From Lactarius indigo (Eukaryota; Basidiomycota; Agaricomycetes; Russulales; Russulaceae): DNA of 64,000 nt. A program made the position numbers and the translations under genes. Shown here piece by piece: positions 52,630 to 62,400 of this stretch; within the stretch, counting starts at the first letter, position 1, and each line of letters begins with the position of its first letter. A model generated the notes under the pieces. That model made no database searches. It was not told the origin of the DNA and saw only the letters and a program-made list of their open reading frames with translations. Where the stretch lies: the NCBI GenBank assembly GCA_025766275.1, contig JAFKAC010000054.1, positions 1 through 64,000 of the forward strand. Reading direction: 5' to 3'.

Positions 52630-55600
52630 TAGTGATTTCCCAGCCCGGCCCATAGGCCTGAAGCCAGCCTAAGCCAGCCAACATAAGATGGGCTGGGCCT
52701 TGGCTGCAGAGGCAGCCCAAAGGGGCTCGAGGCTCAGGCTGCAAATTAGGTGGGCCACTTGCACGGCCCGTGGCCCAGGCTCTGGTTTGCAGGGCCGTGC
52801 CATCAACGTTACATCAACAGTGTTCCTTGCCAGCAAATTCCTGGTCTGATACGCGTGTGCATGGATTCAAGCGGCCATGATCTGCAGCTACTGACTATGC
52901 AACTCAACTCATCTGAAGTCGCTACCATGCTGTATTCCTGTACAAAAATCAAGCCTCTTCAACTCTATTTTTTTACCCCCATAGGCCATGTCTTTCCAAC
53001 CAGCTAGTACCCACAAAATACTGCCCACAGCAAAATTGAGTGCCAAAAATGCAGGTAACTTAGAGCTGACTTCACATTGCAGGGCTGTCGCTGTTGCATC
53101 TATGGGCTCGGCTTCCATGCCTCAACTCTCTTCACCGGTCCAGGCTGTCCCTGAGCCATTTGTGTCAACAACACCCACAGATTTTGATGTGGAGTCGTCA
53201 TCCCCAGGCCCTGGTCCAGTGCCAACTCGGACTTCAACTAAGCGACCTGGCCAGCTTTTGTCACACAGCACACTTGACACAGATGACGATGCTGACGTTG
53301 CTGCAGATCTCCCCAAAGCAAAGAAGCCAAAGAAGACCCCCAGGCAACTCTCAACAGGGCTGCAAACTGACGTTTCAATTATTGAGATTGACAATGTCGA
53401 CAATCTGCAAAATGAACAGCTGAACAGGACTGACCCAACAGCCGACATCAAGGCCTTTTTCACTGCAGTACCCCGTGTACCGGGTCAAAACAAGGAATGT
53501 ATGCGGTGTAACCTGTGCATGTAAGTGACCTTTTTTTTTTTTGGTTCGCTTTGGTGCTTTCTTATCACGTTTCATAGGCAGGGTCTAGGATGCCCCAAGC
53601 AGGATAAAGTCCTGATAGGCAAACATTCCACCCTTCGCTGTCATGCAGCAGCTCTGTACATGGTATGTCTTGTGATGCATTCATCACATTGGGATCACTT
53701 TTATTAATCCCACATTCATATCTTAGACATGCTATCGAAAATGGTGCAACACAAACAAGTTTGACTCTATGCTACCTTTGGATTCCAAGCAGCGCAAGTG
53801 CGTTGACAAGGAACCATCAGTCACAGAGTATTTTGGCCCCGAAGACCCAGGTGCAAGGCCAATCCCGTTTAGCAGCAAGGCTCTCGAGACCGCTGCCCTT
53901 GAGTGGCTTATCCAAACAAATCAGGTATGTACTTTATACCTCTATTTCTCCAAGCATCCTGTACTAATGTGCGTGAGCATTATAGCCAATTTTGGCATTC
54001 AATAATGCCAGCGTTCAAGAAAATGCTTGACATCACATCCCAAGCTCCCCAGAACACCAGTATTTGACTTCCCTCACCCAAGCAGTCACGAGGGCGCATT
54101 ATCAAGATGTTTAAGTAACAACTGTGCTTGTTACGGGATCGCCTTAATGTTTTTTTTTCTTTTCCTTTCGTTTTTTTGATTACTTTCAGCTGATATTATA
54201 TCACATTCACTTATTAGGGTCCCACCGTCAGCAGCGAAGTCAGTCTGACGTGTGACACATGGCAAGCCAGCAATTGTGATGCCTACTTTGCTGTCACTGG
54301 CCACTGGATTGAAGAGCGCGGACCTGGGGAGTGGACAGTTGAGCAAGCTTTACTTGGGTTTGTTCAAATGAACACAGCCCACAACAGCAAATGACTTGGC
54401 CAAGCACTATATAAGGTGTGCGACCGTCTCTGGATTGTACACAAGGTAAGGTTGGTAACTCGTGAGTTGTACAACCACAACTCAATTCTCTAGGTCAGGA
54501 CACATTACCTGCGACAACGCAAAGAACAATGAAACTATGCTTCAAGAATTTGTGGACTGTTACCAACACAAGACCAGATCCTCTTTCAACATCAAACGGC
54601 GACACATTAGGTATGTACCACTCATATGTTGGTCCTACTACCCTTTCTTATGCTGGCTCATGCAGATGTCTCGCACACATTATCAACTTGGCAATGCAAG
54701 CACTGATAACAACATGCAGCAAGTCAAAATTCTATGATGGGAGTGCAGATGACAACGACCTTCCAGAGGATGTAGGGGCAGCTGAGCATGATGAAGTTGG
54801 CATCATCCGTGCTATCTGTGTGAAGGTATGTCCATTTTGTATCCGATTCTCTCATCTAACATGAGAGGATGTAGGCCCGCTCCTCGGCCCAACGCAAAGG
54901 AGCATTCATGGCCATCTAATACCATCGCAATCTCCAACCTGTTCAGCTCCTCCTCGACATGAAGGTATGGTGGACTTCGACATATGTCATGCTCACTCAC
55001 GCTGAGTCATGACGTGATGTAAGTACACATCCTATTCCTTTTTGTAATGTTCTCAATACTTGTTGTGCTGTCGTGCAGGCAATCAAAGAATTTGTTTTGG
55101 AACTTGGGCTCAAAGAAAACACCCTGGACAAGCAGCAAAAGGTAATGGCGCTCGCTCTGAATAATGAAGAATGGAAACGCGTGCGGTTATTCTGTAATGC
55201 TCTCCAGGTAAGACTCTCGGAAGTACACTACTGTGCTTGAATACTACTGATGCACTGCCTTTATCCAGCATGCAAGCGATGCCCAGCAAGCATTCTCATC
55301 TTCCTCAATACTGACCCTTCAAAACGCACTCCCAGCACTGGAGAAGATGCACACAGCATGGGATAAAGCCTCAAGTAAACCCTGTTATGTGTTCCTGGCA
55401 CCAGCTCTTGACGCAGGAATGTGGAAGCTCAATGAATATTACCAGCGCTCTGCTCCGTCTGATGCCCATATCATGGCTATGGGTAAGAACTTATTACCTT
55501 CATGCTTGTGCACTGATCAGAGTATTGCGGCGCAGTCCTCAACCCCAAGAAGAAGATGGGGCATTTTGTGAAGCACTGGCCAGCTTACCTTGTCAAAGAG

Positions 55601-56634
55601 GTTGAAGAACTTGTCCGTAAACGCGTAAGCCAATCACTGTCTATCTGTTCAAGTTCTTACTCATTACTGACACAATTATCAAGTTCCTTGCACATTATAA
55701 TGAGAAGAACAAAAACAAACAGCCGCAAGTTGCAAGTGTTCGCAAGATGGCCCCCAAACCTGGATGCCAGAACATTGATGACACAGACATGGACTCATCA
55801 TCCGATGATGAAGGCTATCAACAATTCACCAACACAGCCAACAGCTCCCTAGAAGAATGGAAGCTCTATCTCAACACTTGTGAGGTCGTGCCAGAGGACA
55901 TTGGGATTGTCCGTTGGTGGGGGGTGCATATCATGCTTTTACTTCTTGACTGATCTCATGATATGTTTACTCTAGTTGTATGGAAGCCATTACCCAACAT
56001 GGCAGTCGCTTGCTCGTGACTACCTTGCAGTTATGGCGTTGTCTGTGTCAAGTGAAAGGGCCTTCTCAGCAGCTGGCATCACAATATCGAAGCGGTGCAA
56101 CTGCCTTGATGCCGACATTGTGAGGGCTTTACAGTGCCTCAAGTGGCTTATCAGCCAGGATCTCATGGTGAGGGAGGTCCTGAGCATTGCTGAGGAGGAA
56201 GAAGCACTTGACCACACCGATGAAGAAACTACAAACCAAAATAGCACGGTGATTGAGGTTGTAGATGCAGGCAATGACCTTTTGGTGGAAGGGGCCTCTG
56301 ATGAAGATGACAATGTTGCGAATGCCAGTGGAAATGATACAGAAGTGGTAGACTTGTCTGGCTCACAGTTTTAGAGTAGCCTAGTATCCATTGTTCAGTC
56401 GCATGTTGTGTGACTCAAGTTTTAAAATGGCTTGTTCTTGTTCTAACATATGGGCCATGGCTTGTAAGCCCTACAAGCCAACAACATATAAGGCTGTGGC
56501 TTGCAGGCCGTATCAGGCCAAAGCCCTTGGAGGCCATAGGTGAAGGCCCTGGCCTCCACAACATGAGGCCATGGGCCACCAAAAGCTGGGCCATTTACCC
56601 AGCTTTCAGGCCGAGCTGAGCCTGCAAATCACTA
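52630..56634 (+). mobile_element. hAT DNA transposon, complete
   Basis: This 4,005-bp element has a perfect 8-bp TSD ACCATATC (52622-52629 and 56635-56642) and terminal inverted repeats starting TAGTGATTT at both ends. Both subterminal regions (about 52640-52800 and 56440-56630) are full of short GGCC/GGGCC words such as AGGCC, GGCCC and GGGCC, likely transposase-binding sites. It carries one multi-exon transposase gene. It is inserted in the Plavaka gene. Confidence 0.96.
52988..56374 (+). pseudogene. hAT transposase (Ac-like), multi-exon, decayed
   Basis: Transposase that cuts and pastes the element. A BED-type zinc finger spans exons: ECMRCNLC before intron 53521-53579, then HSTLRCHAAALY before intron 53663-53726, then YRKWCNTNKFDSMLPLDSKQ. 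Another intron is 53925-53985. The catalytic core shows VSLTCDTWQASNCDAYFAVT, TCDNAKNNETMLQEFVDCYQ and CLAHIINLAMQAL. The C-terminal dimerisation region in the last exon (55976-56374) has WQSLARDYLAVMALSVSSER, AFSAAG and DIVRALQCLKWLI. Exons are joined by short GT-AG introns. Inactivating changes include a frameshift near 54010 (AFNNAS for AF..PAFKKML), TGA in HNSK*LGQALYK, TGA in HAES*RD and TAA in FMAI*YHR. Confidence 0.9.
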
Positions 56635-56642
56635 ACCATATC

Positions 56643-57262
56643 AGCAACAAGGCTGCACACCACTGTGCACTTGCTAACCTCTTCCATTCATGCATGTGCA
56701 AATGTCTCTCACCAATTGAATCCTATGGCATGACTGGTATTGCAATGGCCACTGGTGACGGGATATGGTACTGCTGTCATCCAATTTTTGCGACATTTAT
56801 TGGTGACTACCCCAAACAAGCACTTGTCGCTTGAACCTATAATGGAAGATGCCCCAAGTGTATTGTCCTGCATGCTGAACTCAGAGACAACACAGTGTTC
56901 CCATTGCGCAACCTCTCTGCTGTAGCTAACATATTTTCATTGTTGGATGGTGATCTGACAATTTTTAATGCAGCATGTCATGAAGCGGGCCTCAAGCCAA
57001 CATACCATCCATTTTGGGAGCGTCTCCCATTCACCAATACATTTCTTTTGATCACCCCAGATATATTGCATCAGCTTCATCAAGGCGTCCTAAAGCATTT
57101 GGTCCACTGGCTTGCGGCACTTGGATCTGAGGAGATCAATGCATGCTGCAGCTGCCTACCCCCAAATCACAATGCCTGACACTTTCACAAAGGCATTACA
57201 TGGCTTTCGAAGCTCACCAGCCAAGAACATAAAGACGTATCTCACATCATTCTCGGTGTTGT
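56643..57262 (+). pseudogene. Plavaka-type transposase, middle part
   Basis: Continues from 52621: HISNKAAHHCALANLFHSCM, ESYGMTGIAMATGDGIWYCC, GDYPKQALVACTYNGRCPKC, LLDGDLTIFNAACHEAGLKP and LITPDILHQLHQGVLKHLVH, then a TGA after PPNHNA and HFHKGITWLSKLTSQEHKDV. CTYNGRCPKC is a conserved zinc-binding-like motif of the family. It ends HIILGV plus GTTGT, where the C2 LTR begins. The next part of the gene is at 15714, earlier in the window. Confidence 0.87.
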
Positions 57263-57706
57263 TGTTACATTTCCTTACTGTACCGGTTGTGACTACGGCT
57301 GTAAGGTGGATTAGTCATGGACTTGGGGTTTACGATAGGAGGTAGGTGATACAATGTGACTCAATCCTAGTACAGGTAGTAGTAGTATTAGGATTGTGGT
57401 ACTTACACGATACGTTGGACGCTATCTATGGTGACTCATAGCAGCTTGAAAGCCTGCTCTTCTTGTATTTAACCTAGCATATGAAGACCAAGACACACCA
57501 TCTTAGTCTTCTTCAATTGTCACTTCTCTTGTTTCATCTCACTTTCAACTCAAGTCTCTCTCTTGTTATAAGGAGAGTATGGATTATTGCCTAGTGTCTT
57601 CGAACATCTAGGATCACCTTTGTGCCATACATCCTTGACGTGCTTAGCTAAGTAAAATTGCCTCGTCCAGGAGCTTAAGTCGAGCTAACATTGTGATGGC
57701 ATTACA
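57263..57706 (+). repeat. 5' LTR, family C (C2)
   Basis: This 444-bp LTR runs from TGTTACATTTCC to GATGGCATTACA, preceded by the target GTTGT (57258-57262). The primer-binding segment AAGACCAAGAT is at 57709-57719. It pairs best with the truncated LTR at 15370-15708. Confidence 0.9.
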
Positions 57707-57725
57707 TTAAGACCAAGATATCATC

Positions 57726-58875
57726 GTGGCGACCATCAATACTTGCGAACAGTGGATGAACTTTTGCCCATACTACCTAGAACGAAGAGGAGATCACAAC
57801 GTACCAACCTGATTCCTAGGAGCTGCCTGTTGGAGAGACCGAGGAGACGAAACAGGATACTTCGTAGAGTTTAATGGACCCATGAGGTTCAGACCCATTG
57901 AGTTCAATTTCGACCACTTGTGTTGGATAGAAGTTACGTGGAACCCCATAGATCACCACTGGGACGTTGTCAGACCAGCAGGAAGGAACTATCAGTGCGA
58001 TATCGATGCACAGGAACTCAACTCTCGCACCGACTGGGGCCCAATAGACAGGAAAATACAAGAACACTCCACAGGAGAAGCTGTTAGTGAAGAAACCAAT
58101 GGAGATGAACAAAGCGAAGAAGTCCAGGCTTAAAGTGTTGGACCTATAGAACAATACACTATCCAACAAGCTGAGTCTCTACACATCTCTGACCAACCAG
58201 AAGTCATTCACGTATGATCACCAGTGGCAGAAATGGCAACTACCACCATGACAGCCAAAGAATTATGACTGTAAGGGAACAGGCCACACAAGAAGCAGCC
58301 GAAGCCATCAGACAAGAATCACAAATGCATCTACTCCCTATCAACCCAGAAACTGGAGTATGAATGACTGCAGACAACACAGCAATCTTCAGAGCCATCA
58401 GACCCGACCAAGGAGACCCACCATCAGCAGAACAACAAAGGATACCACTAGACCCACCACCTGGAAGAGGAGGACCCCCCGGAGATGACTTTCCATACTG
58501 ATGAGACAGAGGAGGGGTGCCTCCAGATGTACCAAGAAGACCACCAGGAGACAGAACACCAGGAGGGGGACCTCTAGAAGGCAGACCACCCAGAGGAGGA
58601 GGAGTCCCAGGAGGAAACAGACACAAAAAGTTAACAGGCGAGCCACCATCCATATTCAATGGCAATCGTACTAAAGTAGACTCATTCCTCACACAATGGC
58701 ATGTGTACTGGGGAATGAACCTCGATGCCCCTATCATGAGGAACAATTATCGATGAAGCCTCCTCTTCCTGTCCTACATCAAAGGAACCAGCATCAGTGA
58801 ATGGGTGCTGTCTTATCTCAAGTGGCTTAACTGCCAAATACAACGAGGAGTCGACCAGTGTACATGTGCCCTATG
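57726..58875 (+). pseudogene. C2 gag, decayed, cut by A3
   Basis: Starts at GTG (57726, ATCGTGGCG). ATINTCEQWMNFCPYYLERR, GYFVEFNGPMRFRPIEFNFD and LCWIEVTWNPIDHHWDVVRP form the N-terminal gag domain. Gly/Pro-rich linker and RTKVDSFLTQWHVYWGMNLD (about 58670-58730) follow. Many stops, mostly TGA, break the frame. A3 is inserted at CTATG (58871-58875), so capsid, knuckle and pol are not seen here. Confidence 0.87.
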
Positions 58876-59455
58876 TGTTACGCCCTAGCAGGGGCGTGGG
58901 TTCTAGAGGTTCTGAATCACACAAGTATCAAGCGAAGACCTCTGTTGTCTTATTGCTATGAAATACGAGTGATAAGGTGTGGCACAAGGTGCAACACTAC
59001 TCTGTAATGTAGGACTCCTTGTCCGAAGTGTCTAGCACTTCTCTACACTTAATCTTGCTAGTGCACAGAGTATAACAGGTGTAACGCGTTGATATAGTTC
59101 AACCGCAAAGACTTCGAAGTGTCCTGGTTAGGGACTGAGGTAGGGGATGCACAAGAAGAGGGGATAAGACGAGGTCACACCAAAGTACGGAGGCAAGGTT
59201 GCTAGATTGCAAACGAAGCCAAGTCTGGCTTCCTACGGTCTATGGTACAGGTTTATATAGGACAGGGTTCCAAACAACATGAACACAAGTCCACACAATA
59301 TCAAAGAGACTAAACGGAGTAAACAGAGGTTCGGATCAAAGAAACAGCGCCACTGGTAACAGTAGCTCCTTTGGTAACAAGGTATAGTACAAAGTGGGAG
59401 GGAAAGCAGGGTGGAGACATACTGTGACTTAGGTCCAAAGTGTCGGATCATAACA
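58876..59455 (-). repeat. 3' LTR of A3
   Basis: This 580-bp LTR runs from TGTTACGCCC to GGATCATAACA on the plus strand. The adjacent polypurine tract reads AGAGAGGGGCTCA on the minus strand (59456-59468). Confidence 0.95.
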
Positions 59456-59481
59456 TGAGCCCCTCTCTAAGTCAACTCTCC

Positions 59482-62400
59482 CTAGAGTGCTTCGAAGTCC
59501 ATCAGGTCATAGACATCGTTGTCTACATCGTTGGAGGGGGTGCTTTCGCGAGGGAGGGGGCAGCGATGTTGGCGAAGGAAGTTGAAGGGACCATGGGCCC
59601 CACACTTGCGACAATTTTCATACTTGGGGCACTTGATTTCTTCATGGCTGTTGCTGGTAAAACACTTGCCACACCACTGAGTGCGTTCTTCTGGGGCTGG
59701 CCAGAGGCACTGATAAGGGAAGTGGTCAGTGCTGGAACACCTCCAGCAAAACTTCTGTTTTTGAGGGCAGGCGAAGGAGAGGTGGTCTTCAGACTGACAC
59801 CTGTAACAAAGTCGAATGGTGCCAGTCTCCTTCTTGTTGGCTCTGCGCTTGCGTCTCTTCTTCCTTTCTGCAGAGGGGCTAGGTCCCTCTGGTTCGTCGT
59901 GGAGTCTTGGCATGGAGTGGTAGCGAGATGGAGCAGGGGCAGGAATGTGGTGGACTTCAAAGGGGTGAGTTTCTTCTTCCGGAGGAGGGGGGTGTAATGT
60001 GAGCCATCGGTCTGCAATCCGGACATAGGCCTTGTGTTCTTGCAGCCTTCTTCGGGTGCTGGTTAGTTGCATGTCCATGTTGAGGAGGTGCCTTTTGAGG
60101 GGCTCCATCGTCTTGTACAGGCCTTCAATCTCCTTTCGGAGGGCCTTCTGGTTTCGCAAGAGTCGGCGAGTCCTGGAGACTTCTGCTGTGAGGCGGTCAT
60201 CTTTCAGGTCTTCTAGGACTTCATCGACTTGTCTGGCTGTGGGGGAAGCTTCGTCCAAGTTCTGCATCTGAGCTGGGGTGATGGGGGGAGCTGGATTGTG
60301 GGGGTCGTCGTCTCTGGGAAGGAGGAAAAGGGGGAGGCCATAGTGAGGGAGGTTCTTGCCCATGGTGCCGATGACATCTTCTTTGTTTTCACTGATCTTG
60401 ATCCATTTGGCATCCTTTCGGATGTACGAGGTTGGGTCAGCATCGTCAGGGATGAGGAAGTGGACATAGCGGCTGCTCCAGGGGTCATTCAAGAAGAAGG
60501 GGTAGCCAGGGTCGTCGTCTTCTTCAGCAGTGATGTGCATCCTTTCATAGTTGATGGGGAGTGCGTCCATGATTGGGTCGTTGGCTATCTCGCTGAGACG
60601 GGCCATGGCCACTCTAGGATCAGGGGGGGAGGTGGTAGGTCGGTGTATCTCGGGAGTAGGGGGAGCTGTGTGTCCAGGAGGGGGAACGCGAAGGGCTATT
60701 CCTCCTCCTTCTGTTTCTATGACGCTGGGCATGGTGGGATCGATGGGTTGTGGTTCCTGGACGAGTGAAGGCAAGGAAGGGGGTCGTGCTGGGAAGGGAG
60801 AATAGCCAGAGGAGGGTGTGACAGAGGGTGTTTCGTCAAAAGAGCCTCTTTCCATGGCACGAGCAACAAGACGTTCTACAGAGGAGGAGCGAGAGGGCAT
60901 GGTGAGGAAGCTAGTGGGGAAGGTGGTTGCTGTTCGTACTGTTACTTCCTTTCGTTTTAACCATTGCTTTGCTCCTTCGCTTCTGGGGTTGCTTTCAAAG
61001 TGTTCCTGAATAAGTTCTGGGGCGTTGAGGTTCTTTTCTGGTTCCCAACTGTTGTGTGCATCGGAGTATCCCTTCCACTTGATTAGGAACTGTAACTGGT
61101 TCCTGTGGCGTCTTGTTTCTAGTATTTTCTCGACTTCCCACTCCTGTTCTCCATTTACTAGATCTGGGGGTGGTTCCGTAAAGTCCTTTCCATGTATGGA
61201 GGTTTCTTTGTATGGCATCAGGAGTGACGCATGGAATACTGGGTGGATCCGCCACTGATGGGGAAGTTTCAGGGCATATGTGGTGGCGGAGATCTTCTTT
61301 GTGACCCTGAAGGGTCCATATCTTTTTGGGGCTAACTTGAAACTAGGGTGCGTTGTTTTCAAGTTCCTGGCATCCAGCCACACACTATCTCCTTCTGTGT
61401 GTTGTTCGAAGCGAGAGGATCCTTTGTAGAGTGACTGTGCATGTGTAATTGCTGCTTGGGCAGTCCTTCTGGCTTCCTGGATTCGCTCCAATCTCTCTTG
61501 TGTTCCTGGTACTGTGGTTGTTCTTTCTGGTTGGTGTACTCTTGGGATGTACCCAAGGATTAATTCGTAGGGTGCCTTTTTTGTGGTTGCGCTTGGCCAG
61601 GAGTTGTGGGTGTACTGTGCCAGTGGTAGTAGCTCCGTCCAATTGTCTTGTTGATGGTTTATGAACATTCGGAGGTACTGCTCTAACCACTGGTTTGTTC
61701 GTTCTGATTGTCCATCTGTTTGTGGGTGGTATGCTGTGCTGATGTTTTGTTCTATGTCAAGCACTCTGCACAGTTCTTTGATGAACTTCGCTGTGAATCT
61801 GGGGTCTCTGTCGGAGATGACCCTTCTTGGTAGTCCATAGTGTGGCAGGACAGTTTTGGCATAGAGTTTTGCCACTCCTTCTGCATCTATTGTTTCGCTG
61901 CATGGGATAAAGAAGGCTGCTTTGGAACAGTCATGATCCGTGATGGTGAGAATTGTGTCATTGTCTTCTGATTGGGGTAGCTTTGTGATGAAGTCTAGAG
62001 CGATGGTTTCAAAAGGGAGTGCTTCTGGGTTAGTCTTGATGGGGAATATCGGTGGTTTCGGGTTCCCAGGGAAGTTCTTGTTTGATTGGCATGTGGCACA
62101 GCCCTTTACATATGCGGATATGTCGTCTTTCATGTTTGGCCACCAAAAGTCTTGTGACACTAACCACAAGGTCTTTGTTATTCCGGGGTGTCCAGCTGTT
62201 TTTGTATCGTGAAACAGGGAAATTACCCCCCTCTTTAGCGGTGTGTTGTCCACAACCACCAGTTTGTCACCTTTCCACCAGTGTTTGCCTTGTTTTACTA
62301 GATGGAAGGGGGCGGCCCACTCGTCCAGAGTGTCTTGGTGGTCTAATTGGTGTGCCATGACCCGGTCATCTATCCTTATGGAGAGAGCGGAGTTTGCGAA

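Noticed and set aside
358..59455. A0 and A3 as the two ends of one A element spanning the window
   Set aside because: Their flanking targets differ (CAAGG against CTATG) and both bodies point away from the window.
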